A DNA stretch of 64,000 nucleotides, from NCBI GenBank assembly GCA_037443765.1, contig JBBINS010000001.1:62001-126000 (forward strand), given 5' to 3'. Position numbers and translations under genes: made by a program. Below, one piece after another: positions 1 through 9,146 of this stretch. This stretch comes from CAIKZZ01 sp037443765. GTDB lineage: Bacteria > Pseudomonadota > Gammaproteobacteria > Steroidobacterales > Steroidobacteraceae. Below the pieces are notes generated by a model. That model was not told the DNA's origin. It worked only from the letters and a program-made list of their open reading frames with translations, and searched no databases. Position 1 is the stretch's first letter. Every line of letters begins with the position of its first letter.

Positions 1-605
1 TCGCCGCGGTAGTCCATCGCCTTGGCCGCCGGCTCGCCCGCCGGCTCGCCCGCCGGCGCCGCGCAGCTCGCGAGCGGACCGCCGGAGGAGGAGATGAGCA
101 CGACCCGCCGCGTGCGCTCGGGCCAGTACTCGGCGAAGGTCTGCGCGATGTAGCTGCCGAGCGAATGGCCGACGATGTCCGCGCGCTCGACGTGGAGCGC
201 GTCGAGCAGCAGCCGCACGTCGTACGCAAAGTCGAGGCGACCGTAGCAGCACTCCGGCTTGCTGGTGCCCCCGTGGCCGCGGATGTCGACCAGGATGAGC
301 CGCAGCGACCTGTCGAGTTCCGGAACCAGCGGCACCCAGTCGCGGGCCGTGTCGGTGAAGCCGTGGATCAGGACGACCGGCTGGCCGTGCGGGTCGCCGG
401 CCTCGATGTACGCCATGGTCATCCCGTTCGGCAGCGCGACCGTCTTGCGGGAGTGGTCGAACGCGTCGAGGTTCAGCTTGAGCGGCGTTGCCGCTGCGGC
501 CGCCGCCTCGCCCGGGGCGCCGAGCAGTGCGGCAACGACGAGCGCCGTCGCGCAGGCGGCGCGGCGCAGGACGAACGGTTGCATCGGACTCGTCGAATCA
601 GGCAT
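1..605 (-). CDS. alpha/beta hydrolase, partial (3' end outside window)
   Basis: Secreted or periplasmic alpha/beta-fold hydrolase, substrate unknown. The visible part has a hydrophobic signal peptide with alanine-rich cleavage region, the oxyanion-hole motif VLIHGF, the RGHG motif after strand beta4, and the nucleophile elbow GHSLGS, so the serine is present. The acid and histidine lie beyond the window edge. ATG at 605 is the first start; a second in-frame ATG at 584 (MQPFVLRR) gives a tighter signal peptide and may be the real one. It resembles haloalkane-dehalogenase/epoxide-hydrolase/peroxidase-like hydrolases, which cannot be told apart here. It faces the same way as the next gene, with a gap of about 120 bases. 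Confidence 0.8.
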   Translation of the reverse strand, partial: MPDSTSPMQPFVLRRAACATALVVAALLGAPGEAAAAAATPLKLNLDAFDHSRKTVALPNGMTMAYIEAGDPHGQPVVLIHGFTDTARDWVPLVPELDRSLRLILVDIRGHGGTSKPECCYGRLDFAYDVRLLLDALHVERADIVGHSLGSYIAQTFAEYWPERTRRVVLISSSGGPLASCAAPAGEPAGEPAAKAMDYRG

Positions 606-727
606 GTGTGCTCCACTCGGTATCCGGTCGCGGAACGACCCGGCGCCCGCGTGCGTCTCGGCCGCGATGCGGGCGAGCGCGGGATAGTACCTGCTTCTGC
701 GGCCGCCGCCGCGTCCGCTGGCCGGGC

Positions 728-3187
728 CTAGGCGCGGATCCGCGCACCCGAAGGGTCGTACAGCGGTCGCAGCGACGCGGTCGCCGGGATGCGCCGGTTG
801 CCGATCAGCACCTCGTACCGGCCGGCGGCGATGAACGCGTCGCTGACGCCACCGGGATCGCCGACGTAGCCGAGGCCGGTCGCGCCACCCAGCGTGTGGC
901 CGTACATCGCCGAGGTGATGATGCCGACGCGTTCACCGTCGCGCAGGATCGGCTCGTAGTGGTAGAGCATCGGCTCGGGATCCTGGAGCAGGAACTGCAC
1001 CAGCCGGCGCTTCCGCGGCGCGCCCCGCGCCGCGAGGAGCGCCTCGCGGCCGATGAAGCCGCCGGGCTTGTCCCACGCGCACGTGAACGCGAGCCCCGCG
1101 TCCAGCGGCGTGTCGTCGGGTCCGACGTCGTGCGACCAGTCGCGGTAGGCCTTCTCGATCCGGAGCGAGTTCAGCGTGTGGTAGCCGCAGTGGCGCAGGC
1201 CGAGCGGGCGCCCGGCCTCGACGAGCGCGTCGTAGACGCCGAGCGCGAACGGCACGGGGACGTAGAGCTCCCAGCCGAGCTCGCCGACATAGGTCAGCCT
1301 GAGCGCCAGCGCATTCTGGTAGCCGATCTGCACCTCGCGCGCCGTGCCGAACGGGAATGCCGCGTTCGACCAGTCGCCGGAGGCGACCGCGGACAGGAGC
1401 TCGCGCGCGCGCGGCCCCTGCACGTTCAGCATGCACCAGCCGTCGGAGACGTCCGTGACGACGCAGTGCAGCGCCGGATCGACGTGGTCGGCGAGCCAGG
1501 CCTTGACGTGCGTCGCGGTGAAGGCGGCCGTCACGACCAGGAAGCGGTCGTCGGCGAGGCGCGTGACGCTGAGATCGGCCTCGATGCCGCCGCGATCGTT
1601 GAGGAACTGCGTGTAGACGATCTTGCCCACGGGGACGCGGCAGTCGGCGGTGGCGATGCGGTTCAGCGCCCGCTCCGCGTCCCGCCCCTGCACGAGCAGT
1701 TTCGCGAACGAGGACTGTTCGAAGATGCCGACGCGCTCGCGCACCGCAAGGTGTTCCTCGGCGTTGTTCGCGAACCAGTTCTGCCGGCCCCAGCTGTACT
1801 CGTAGGCAGGCGTCTGGCCGGGCTGCGCGTACCAGTTCGGGCGTTCCCAGCCGGCCGATTCGCCGAAGCAGGCACCCGCCGCGGCGAGGCGGTCGTGGAG
1901 GATGCCGCGCTTCACGCCGCGAGCCGTCTCCCACTGCCGGAAAGGCCAGTGGTCCTGGTAGCCGATGCCGAGGGACTCGACGACGCGGTCCGCGAGGTAG
2001 CGCGGATTGTTCTGCCAGGCATGGGCGCGGCGGATGTTGACCGACCAGACGTCCATCGGCGCGTGGCCGTGCACGATCCAGTGCGCCATCACGAGCCCCA
2101 CGCCGCCGCCCGACAGGATGCCGAGCGAGTTGAAGCCGGCGGCGACGAAGAAGCCCTTCAGGTTCGGCGCCTCGCCCATCAGGTAGTTGTGGTCGGCGGT
2201 GAACGACTCCGGGCCGCAGAACAGCACCTTGATCCCGGTGCTGGCGAGGATCGGCACGCGCTCGATCGCGCGCTCGAGGTACGGCTGCATCCGGTCCCAG
2301 TCGGGCGGGATCTCGCCGAAGGTGAAGTCGGCCGGGATGCCGGCGACGTTCCAGGGCTTGGCGACCGCCTCGAAGATCCCGACCATGATCTTGCCGGCCT
2401 CCTCGCGGATGTAGGCCGACCGCCCGGGGTCGCGCAGGATCGGCAGCTTCGGGTGCACGCCCGCGACCGGCTCGGAGATCAGGTAATAGTGCTCGGCCGC
2501 CTGCAGCGGGACATCGACGCCGGCGAGCAGGCCGACCTCGCGTGCCCACATCCCGGCGCAGTTGACGACGACATGGGCCGCGATGCGCCCGAGCGCGGTG
2601 TGCACCGCGGCGACCCGGCCGCCGTCGCGCTCGATCGCCGTTACCGGGCAGTTCTCGAAGATGCGCACGCCGCCGTTGCGCGCGCCCTTGGCGAGTGCGC
2701 GTGTGATGTCAGTCGGGTTCGCGCGCCCGTCCTTCGGGAAGTAGAACGCCGCTTCGACGTCGCCGACGTGCGCGAGCGGCCAGAGCCGCTGGACGTCGGC
2801 AGGGCCGATTTCCTCGCACTCGATGCCGAAGCTCTGCGCGGCGCGGAATCCGCGGCGCATCTCCTCGGCCTTGGCAGGCGTCAGCGCGAGCTGGATCGAG
2901 CCGCACTCGATCAGGCCGGTGGCCTGGCCGGTCTCTGCCTCGAGCCGCCGGTAGAGCTCCTGCGTGTAGGACGCGAGCCGCGTCTGCGTCTCGGTGTCGC
3001 GCAGCGTCGTGAGGAGCCCGGCCGCGTGCCAGGTCGTGCCGGAGGTGAGCTGGGCTCGCTCCAGGAGGACCACGTCGCTGCAGCCGAGCTGCGCGAGGTG
3101 GTACGCGATCGAGCAGCCCGTGACGCCGCCGCCGATGATCACGACGCGCGCGTGCGCGGGCAGGGCCTTGTCTGTCGCCGTGGTCAC
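728..3187 (-). CDS. GcvT-family FAD dehydrogenase (dimethylglycine/sarcosine dehydrogenase-like)
   Basis: Flavoenzyme expected to demethylate an N-methylated glycine and pass the one-carbon unit to tetrahydrofolate. The N-terminus has the dinucleotide fold GGGVTG (about residues 18-24) and the sequence TTWHAAGL, whose His54 sits where this family attaches FAD covalently. The DAO domain fills roughly the first 370 residues, followed by the FAO-M linker and the GcvT folate domain with its C-terminal barrel. The 819-aa length is normal for dimethylglycine or sarcosine dehydrogenase. Start is GTG at 3187. Substrate cannot be fixed from sequence. A betaine/homocysteine methyltransferase lies at 37.6 kb and a betaine-forming phosphonate operon at 24-27 kb, which makes dimethylglycine a sensible guess. 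Confidence 0.85.
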   Translation of the reverse strand: MTTATDKALPAHARVVIIGGGVTGCSIAYHLAQLGCSDVVLLERAQLTSGTTWHAAGLLTTLRDTETQTRLASYTQELYRRLEAETGQATGLIECGSIQLALTPAKAEEMRRGFRAAQSFGIECEEIGPADVQRLWPLAHVGDVEAAFYFPKDGRANPTDITRALAKGARNGGVRIFENCPVTAIERDGGRVAAVHTALGRIAAHVVVNCAGMWAREVGLLAGVDVPLQAAEHYYLISEPVAGVHPKLPILRDPGRSAYIREEAGKIMVGIFEAVAKPWNVAGIPADFTFGEIPPDWDRMQPYLERAIERVPILASTGIKVLFCGPESFTADHNYLMGEAPNLKGFFVAAGFNSLGILSGGGVGLVMAHWIVHGHAPMDVWSVNIRRAHAWQNNPRYLADRVVESLGIGYQDHWPFRQWETARGVKRGILHDRLAAAGACFGESAGWERPNWYAQPGQTPAYEYSWGRQNWFANNAEEHLAVRERVGIFEQSSFAKLLVQGRDAERALNRIATADCRVPVGKIVYTQFLNDRGGIEADLSVTRLADDRFLVVTAAFTATHVKAWLADHVDPALHCVVTDVSDGWCMLNVQGPRARELLSAVASGDWSNAAFPFGTAREVQIGYQNALALRLTYVGELGWELYVPVPFALGVYDALVEAGRPLGLRHCGYHTLNSLRIEKAYRDWSHDVGPDDTPLDAGLAFTCAWDKPGGFIGREALLAARGAPRKRRLVQFLLQDPEPMLYHYEPILRDGERVGIITSAMYGHTLGGATGLGYVGDPGGVSDAFIAAGRYEVLIGNRRIPATASLRPLYDPSGARIRA

Positions 3188-3269
3188 CGGGGAACTCCGT
3201 CAGCCTGGCCGAGCCGCCATTGTGAACGACGCGCCGCGCGCGATCGAGTTGTGCGATCCCGAACCCGGC

Positions 3270-5822
3270 CTAGTCGCGCCCGGCGGCCGGACTCTCGATC
3301 ACGTCGACCTCCGCGGCCGCGATGTCGGCACGGTTGCGCGGGCCGTCGCGTCCACCGCGGCCGCCGGTGTAGAGCGCGAAGTGCTCGAGGTAGGACATGT
3401 TGAAGCCGTCGGCGATCTCGACCCTGCAGGGCTTTCCGCGGCGGGCGTCGAACACGAACGCGGTCGACTCGCCGAGCCTCCCCGCTGGCAGCTGCGGCAT
3501 CACCAGTACGCCGTTCTGCGGCGGGCGCCCCGAGCCGCACTGCACGGACACGCGCTTGACCGCGGCCGTGATGCCGGTGTTCACGGGCCCGCTCGCGTTG
3601 CGGTAGCGCAGCGTCAGCCGCTGCAGGCCCGTCGCGACCGGCGCGTAGCGAAGCGACAGGCGCTCCGCGGGCGCTCCCCAGTCCGCGTACAGCGTCTCGC
3701 CGCGGTCGGTCGCGAGCGGATGGCCGTCGGGCGAGGCGAGCGCGCCGCCGGCGGCCGCGAACGTGCGGTGGCTGTCGGCGCCGTCCAGGCAGAGGGCGGG
3801 GCTTGGCAGTGACTCGAGTTTGCCGGCGGGTGCGTCGGCGGTCGCGACGTAGCAGACGGTGCGATGACGGTCGGCGACGCGGTCGCGAAACACCTCGCCA
3901 GCGCCGCCGCTCGCCCGCGGGGCACCGTCGCGAAACACGTGCCAGCGGCCGCCGGGCACGACGCCCGTGACGCTGATCTGCACCGAGCCGCCGGCGCGCC
4001 AGGCGGCGCCGAGCGCGGGCGTCGGTGGCGCGACGAAAGTCTCGCGTTCGGCTGCGGTCGGCGCGTGCGGATCGGCCGCGGCGAGGACCGGCGCGCGCGA
4101 CGGGTGCGCGGGACGCGCGACGAGGTCGACGACGACGTCGAGGACCTGTGCCCCCGACTCCGGGAGCCGCGTGCCCGTCACGGGTTCCCCATTGACGCTG
4201 AGCCCGGCGGCCTCGAGCAGGTCGGCGTCAGTCCAGCCGCCGTTGAGCCGCAGCCGGATGTTGAGGGTGTGGCCGCGGACGACGAGATGCTCGAGCGCGA
4301 GCTCTCGGCGGCCGGCGAACAGGCGGGTCGCGAAAGGCCCCGGCAGCGTCGGCGCGACCTCGATCCCGTCCGGCGCGAGCGTCACGCCGAACAGCGAGTG
4401 GACGATCGCCCCGGTGAAGCCGGCGACCGACCACAGCTGGCGCGGGGAATTGATCACCGGACCGGACGACGGGCCGTCCTCGAACGCCGTCTGCAACGTG
4501 AGGAACTCGAAGTTCTCCATGTTCGAGAGCGCGAGCGCGGCGCCGCGGATCAGTGACTCCGCGAATGCGGTCATCTGCGCCGGATCGCGCGTCCGCCGCG
4601 CGGCTTCGAGTGCGTAGGCGGTGACGAACGGCCACACCGCACGGTTGTGGTAGATCGCGGCGCCGGGTTGTTCCGGCCACACGACCGGGGGGCCCGCCGG
4701 GGTGCCGGGGTAGCGGGCGAGGATCGACCGCGCGCGCGACGCGTCGGCGACGCCGTGGATCACGGCGAGCGAGAGGCCGAGCAGGTCGTGAGCCGCCGCG
4801 GGCGCGAGGTCGGCGCCGAGGTAGCTCGCATAGAGCCCGGCGTCGGCTCGCCAGAAGCGCTGGTTGATCCGCCGGCGCAGCTCGTCCGCCTGCCGGTCGA
4901 CGGTGTCGGCGTGACCGTCACCGGCGCGGCGCTCGAGCGTTGCCAGGTCCTTGAGCGCGACGTAGTGCAGGACATTCGTCGAAAGTGCGAACGATCCGGC
5001 GATGTAGCGCGTGTCGTCGCGCGTCCATGCGGGGTACGTCTGCTCGCGCCAGTCGAGGAACGATGTCTCGCCGCGGTAGAGTCCGGCGCGCTCGTCGAAG
5101 GCGTACTCGCGGTCCTGCTCGAGCGTGTCACGCGCGATGCGCCGCAGGACCGGCTCGAATGCTAGAGCGTCGGCGGGCGGCAGCGCGGCGAGCACGTCCG
5201 TCGCGCCGTGGATCCAGACGACGCGATCGGTACTGACCGGCCAGCTGCCGCCACTGCCCGTGTCCTGGGCGACGAGCAGCGGTGCGTCCGGCGCCGCGCC
5301 GCCGTCGGTGCGACGCGGGCCCGACTGCTTGAACAGCAGTGAGTTCAGTGCGCGCGTGGCGTCGAGGTAAGCGAGGCTGAGGTCGACGGAGTATGAGATG
5401 TCGCGCGTCCAGACGTAATGCCACTTCGCGCCGGTTTCGAAGCAACGGCAGGGAATCGGTCGCCCGTCGTTGAACTGGGCATCGGTGATTTCGGCAACAC
5501 TGTCCTCGGCGGCCTCCACGATCGCGAGCGCGAAGAGGCCGTCGAACAACGCGTTGCCGGTGCGCACCCGAGGCTGGCTCGGTTGTTCCAGGACGGTGCG
5601 CTCGCGCGCCGGGCCGCCCGGACCGCCGGCGCTGAATCGGTAGCCCGCGAGCCCGCCCGTGGCCGCGGCCTGCTCGACCGTCGCCCAGCGATCGCGAAAC
5701 GAAATGCCTCGCTGCCAGTCCGACGGCTCCGCCGCGATGGCGCCAGGCGCGAACAGGCACCACAGGCAGGCGGCCGCGCCGCAGCGCAGCACCGCGGCAG
5801 TGCCGCGAAGTCCTCGCCTCAT
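3270..5822 (-). CDS. secreted six-hairpin glycosidase-like protein
   Basis: Probable (alpha/alpha)6-barrel glycosidase of about 850 residues with a signal peptide ending near APGAIAAEP. Barrel hallmarks include WHYVWTRDISYSVD near residue 140 and later WPEQPGAAIYHNRAVWPF and NSPRQLWSVAGF segments, similar to GH15/GH63/GH78-like proteins. The C-terminal 300 residues look like beta-sandwich modules, probably carbohydrate-binding. I chose ATG 5822 over ATG 5837 because GGGGAGG lies six bases upstream of 5822. The exact glycoside hydrolase family and substrate are not determinable by eye. Divergent from the Asp-box gene at 5987. Confidence 0.65.
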   Translation of the reverse strand: MRRGLRGTAAVLRCGAAACLWCLFAPGAIAAEPSDWQRGISFRDRWATVEQAAATGGLAGYRFSAGGPGGPARERTVLEQPSQPRVRTGNALFDGLFALAIVEAAEDSVAEITDAQFNDGRPIPCRCFETGAKWHYVWTRDISYSVDLSLAYLDATRALNSLLFKQSGPRRTDGGAAPDAPLLVAQDTGSGGSWPVSTDRVVWIHGATDVLAALPPADALAFEPVLRRIARDTLEQDREYAFDERAGLYRGETSFLDWREQTYPAWTRDDTRYIAGSFALSTNVLHYVALKDLATLERRAGDGHADTVDRQADELRRRINQRFWRADAGLYASYLGADLAPAAAHDLLGLSLAVIHGVADASRARSILARYPGTPAGPPVVWPEQPGAAIYHNRAVWPFVTAYALEAARRTRDPAQMTAFAESLIRGAALALSNMENFEFLTLQTAFEDGPSSGPVINSPRQLWSVAGFTGAIVHSLFGVTLAPDGIEVAPTLPGPFATRLFAGRRELALEHLVVRGHTLNIRLRLNGGWTDADLLEAAGLSVNGEPVTGTRLPESGAQVLDVVVDLVARPAHPSRAPVLAAADPHAPTAAERETFVAPPTPALGAAWRAGGSVQISVTGVVPGGRWHVFRDGAPRASGGAGEVFRDRVADRHRTVCYVATADAPAGKLESLPSPALCLDGADSHRTFAAAGGALASPDGHPLATDRGETLYADWGAPAERLSLRYAPVATGLQRLTLRYRNASGPVNTGITAAVKRVSVQCGSGRPPQNGVLVMPQLPAGRLGESTAFVFDARRGKPCRVEIADGFNMSYLEHFALYTGGRGGRDGPRNRADIAAAEVDVIESPAAGRD

Positions 5823-5887
5823 CGAGATCCTCCCCATCCGGCGCCGGTCGGTTGTCCCGGTCGTCGCGGTGCGTCGGCGGGATGATC

Positions 5888-5904
5888 CGCTGCCGTCGGC
5901 AGCG
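5888..5904. promoter_or_regulatory. dyad in divergent intergenic region
   Basis: A perfect inverted repeat, CGCTGCCG and CGGCAGCG around a single T, sits midway in the 164-base gap between the divergent glycosidase (start 5822) and Asp-box protein (start 5987). Outer half-sites GGTTGTC (5850-5856) and GACAACC (5906-5912) form a second, wider dyad. It could be an operator shared by both genes, but GC-rich dyads arise easily by chance here. Confidence 0.25.
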
Positions 5905-5986
5905 CGACAACCTGCCGGGCGCGGCCCGGCCGAGCCGGCGCGTCGATTGCGGGCCTCGGGTGGAGCGTGCGACAGTGCGGCGCCAT

Positions 5987-8900
5987 ATGAACCCCGCGCG
6001 CCGCCGCGCCCGCATCGCGGGCCTCGTCCTCGTCCTCGGCTCCGCGCTCGCGGCGGCGCTGCCGCCCGTCGGCCCGCTGCCGGGACTCGATGCCCTGCGC
6101 TGGCGGCTGATCGGGCCGTTCCGCGGCGGCCGCGTGCTCGCGGTCGCCGGAGTGCCGGGGGAGCGCGAGCACTTCTTTTTCGGCTCCGTGAATGGTGGGG
6201 TGTGGGAGAGCCGCGATGCCGGGCGCACCTGGCAACCGCGCTTCGACGACGCGCCGGTCGGCTCGATCGGGGCGCTCGCGATCGCCCCGAGCGCCCCGCG
6301 CGTGATCTACGTCGGAACCGGCGAAGCGGACATGCGCTCCAGCATCGCGCACGGCGACGGCATGTACCGTTCCGACGACGGCGGGACGAGCTGGCAGCAC
6401 ATCGGCCTCGACCGGACGTTCCAGATCGGCCGGATCCTCGTCGATCCCACGGACGCCAGCATTGTGTACGTCGCCGCGCTGGGCCACGCCTACGGCCCGA
6501 ATCCCGAGCGCGGCGTGTTCCGCTCGCGCGATGGCGGCCGCCACTGGACGCGAGTGCTGTTCCGCGACGCCGACACCGGCGCGATCGATCTCGCCTTCAG
6601 GCCGGGCGACCCGCGCGTGATCTACGCGGCGCTGTGGCAGACTCGGCGGCCGCCGTGGAGCGTCTACCCGCCGTCGAACGGACCGGGCGGCGGCCTGTAC
6701 CGGTCGACGGATGGCGGCGACACATGGACGCCGCTCGCCGGCCACGGGCTGCCGGAGAAACCCGGCCGCATCGGGCTCGCGGTCGCGCCGTCGCGCCCCG
6801 ATCGCGTCTACGCGCTCGTCGATGCGGCACAGGGCGGCCTGTTCCGTTCGGATGACGCCGGCGCAAGCTGGCAGCGCGTGTCCCCGGATACGCGCATCTG
6901 GCAGCGCGGCTGGTACTTCGGCGGCGTCACCGTCGATCCCCGCAACGCGGACGTCGTCTACGTCTGCAACACCGCGGTCTACCGTTCCAACGATGCCGGC
7001 GCGACCTTCGCGCCGATCAAGGGCGCGCCGGGCGGCGATGACTACCACGTGCTCTGGATCGATCCGGCCGACCCCGACCGCCGCATGCTCGGCGTCGATC
7101 AAGGCGCGCTCGTCTCGGTCAACGGCGGCGCGACCTGGAGTTCGTGGTTCAACCAGCCGACCGGGCAGTTCTACCACGTCGTCACCGACCACCGTTTCCC
7201 GTACTGGGTCTACGGCGCGCAGCAGGACTCCGGCGCCGCGGCGGTACCGAGTCGCACGGACTCGATCGACGGCATCAACCTCACCCAGTTCACGGAGCTG
7301 GTCGCGGGCGGGGAGAGCGACAGCATCGCGCCGGATCCGCTGGATCCCGAGGTCGTCTATGGCGGCCGCGTCGACCGCCTCGATCGCCGGACGCAGCAGA
7401 CCCGCAGCGTCGATCCGACCCTCGCGTACCCGGACTTCTACCGCCACACGTGGACGCTGCCGCTCGTATTCTCGCGGCGCGATCCGCGCGTGCTGTACTT
7501 CGCGAACCAGCACCTGTTCCGCACCGACGACGGCGGCAACCACTGGCGCATCATCAGCCCCGACCTCAGCCGGCAAACGCTGGCGGTGCCGGCGAACCTC
7601 GATCCCGCGACGGCCGCCGACGACGCCGGTGTCGGCGACCGTCGCGGCGTGATCTATTCGATCGGCCCGTCGCCGCTGCGCGACGGCCTGCTGTGGGCCG
7701 GGACCGACGACGGCCTCGTCTGGCGCACGGACGACGAGGGCGGCCATTGGCGCGACGTCACGCCGAGGGACGTGACGGCCTGGTCGAAGATCGGCGTCGT
7801 CGAGCCGTCGCATTTCGATGCCGCTCGCGTGTTCGTCGCCGTCGACCGGCGCCGGCTCGAGGACGATCGTCCGTACGTGTACGCCAGCAGCGACGGCGGT
7901 GCCAGCTGGGCGCTGCGCGTCGATGGCATTCCGGCCGAGCAGTCGGTCAACGTCGTGCGTGAGGATCCCGTCCGACCGGGCCTTCTGTATGCGGGCACCG
8001 AGCGCGGCGTGTACGTCAGCTTCGACGAAGGCGGCCACTGGCAGCCCCTGCGCGCCGGGCTGCCGGCGACGTCGGTGCGCGATATCGAGGTGCACGGCGA
8101 CGATCTCGTCATCGCGACGCACGGGCGGGCGTTCTGGGTACTCGATGATGTCTCGCCACTCCGGCAGCTGAGCGCCGCGGCCCTCGCGGCGCCCGCGTGG
8201 CTCGCGCGGCCGGCGGATGCGGTGCGCTTCCGGCCGAGCGAGTTCACCGGGTCGCCGATGCAGCACGACGAACCGATGGCGCCGAACCCGGAGCCCGGCG
8301 CGGTCTTCTATTACAACCTGCGCGGCGCGGCGGCGACGCCCGTGAACCTCACGATCGAGGACAGCGACGGCCATGCGGTGCGCCGCTACTCGAGCGCCGA
8401 CGTCGCCCCGGTCGTCCCGACGGAGAAGGTCGAGACTGCGCCGGAGTGGAGCGCGGCGTTCGCAGTGCCCGGCCGCACCGCGGGCCTGCACCGCTTCGTC
8501 TGGGACCTGCACTACCCGCCGTCCGCCGGGCGCCGGGCCGAAGACCCGAAGGCCGAAGGCGTCTGGGCTGCGCCCGGCCGCTACGCGGTCGTGCTCGAGG
8601 CGGGTGGCCAGCGCCTGCGCTCGACCTTCGAGCTCCGGCCGGACCCGCGGGCCACGCGGCCGGCGTCGGACGACGCGCTAGCGTTCGCGAGCGCCGCGTC
8701 GGTGGAAGCGATGCGCGGGCGAATCGCGGACGCGACGCGCGAGGCGCAGACGCTGCACGCGGCACTTCTGTCGGCGACGACGGGCGTCGACGCGCAGCTC
8801 GCGGGCGACCTGCGCGCCGCGGCGGACGGACTGCAGCGCATCGCGGACGTCGATCTCGACAAGGGGGACCGTCCGACCGTCCGTCCCGAGCCCGCGAACC

Positions 8901-9124
8901 TCGCCGGACTGCGGTTTCTCGCGGCCGAGGGTGCGCGCCTCGCGAGGGCCGTCGACGGCGCTGACGGGGCGCCGACGGCCGACGCGGCGACGGGACTGGC
9001 GCACTTCCTCGCCACCGGCGATCAGTCGCTCGCGGCGTGGCAGTCGTTCACGACCGTGGTCGTCCCGCCGCTCAATGCGCGGCTCGTGGCGGCCGGCCGG
9101 CAGCCGGTCATTCTGGCGCGCTGA
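5987..9124 (+). CDS. Asp-box (BNR/sortilin-like) repeat protein, secreted
   Basis: Large exported protein (1045 aa) with a short signal peptide (GLVLVLGSALAAALP) then a beta-propeller built from about ten Asp-box repeats of the S-x-D-x-G-x-x-W type: SRDAGRTW, SDDGGTSW, SRDGGRHW, STDGGDTW, TDDGGNHW, SSDGGASW and others. The opening (LRWRLIGPFRGGR) and overall layout match VPS10/sortilin-type bacterial proteins often annotated as glycosyl hydrolase. No sialidase catalytic set is evident, so enzymatic activity is unproven. The C-terminal 300 residues are a separate region with a FlgD-like Ig segment and helices. ATG 5987 directly precedes the signal peptide. The role may be extracellular binding or degradation of polymers together with the divergent glycosidase. 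Confidence 0.75.
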   Translation: MNPARRRARIAGLVLVLGSALAAALPPVGPLPGLDALRWRLIGPFRGGRVLAVAGVPGEREHFFFGSVNGGVWESRDAGRTWQPRFDDAPVGSIGALAIAPSAPRVIYVGTGEADMRSSIAHGDGMYRSDDGGTSWQHIGLDRTFQIGRILVDPTDASIVYVAALGHAYGPNPERGVFRSRDGGRHWTRVLFRDADTGAIDLAFRPGDPRVIYAALWQTRRPPWSVYPPSNGPGGGLYRSTDGGDTWTPLAGHGLPEKPGRIGLAVAPSRPDRVYALVDAAQGGLFRSDDAGASWQRVSPDTRIWQRGWYFGGVTVDPRNADVVYVCNTAVYRSNDAGATFAPIKGAPGGDDYHVLWIDPADPDRRMLGVDQGALVSVNGGATWSSWFNQPTGQFYHVVTDHRFPYWVYGAQQDSGAAAVPSRTDSIDGINLTQFTELVAGGESDSIAPDPLDPEVVYGGRVDRLDRRTQQTRSVDPTLAYPDFYRHTWTLPLVFSRRDPRVLYFANQHLFRTDDGGNHWRIISPDLSRQTLAVPANLDPATAADDAGVGDRRGVIYSIGPSPLRDGLLWAGTDDGLVWRTDDEGGHWRDVTPRDVTAWSKIGVVEPSHFDAARVFVAVDRRRLEDDRPYVYASSDGGASWALRVDGIPAEQSVNVVREDPVRPGLLYAGTERGVYVSFDEGGHWQPLRAGLPATSVRDIEVHGDDLVIATHGRAFWVLDDVSPLRQLSAAALAAPAWLARPADAVRFRPSEFTGSPMQHDEPMAPNPEPGAVFYYNLRGAAATPVNLTIEDSDGHAVRRYSSADVAPVVPTEKVETAPEWSAAFAVPGRTAGLHRFVWDLHYPPSAGRRAEDPKAEGVWAAPGRYAVVLEAGGQRLRSTFELRPDPRATRPASDDALAFASAASVEAMRGRIADATREAQTLHAALLSATTGVDAQLAGDLRAAADGLQRIADVDLDKGDRPTVRPEPANLAGLRFLAAEGARLARAVDGADGAPTADAATGLAHFLATGDQSLAAWQSFTTVVVPPLNARLVAAGRQPVILAR

Positions 9125-9146
9125 TGGTTTGCGCGAGGCACCCCGC

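Noticed and set aside
488..3403. Long plus-strand open frame of about 970 codons opposite the dimethylglycine-dehydrogenase-like gene
   Set aside because: Arg/Ala/Gly-rich shadow of a real gene in GC-rich DNA, with no domain, signal or ribosome site. The same holds for the long frames at 5819-8512, 18559-20811, 27688-30447 and others.
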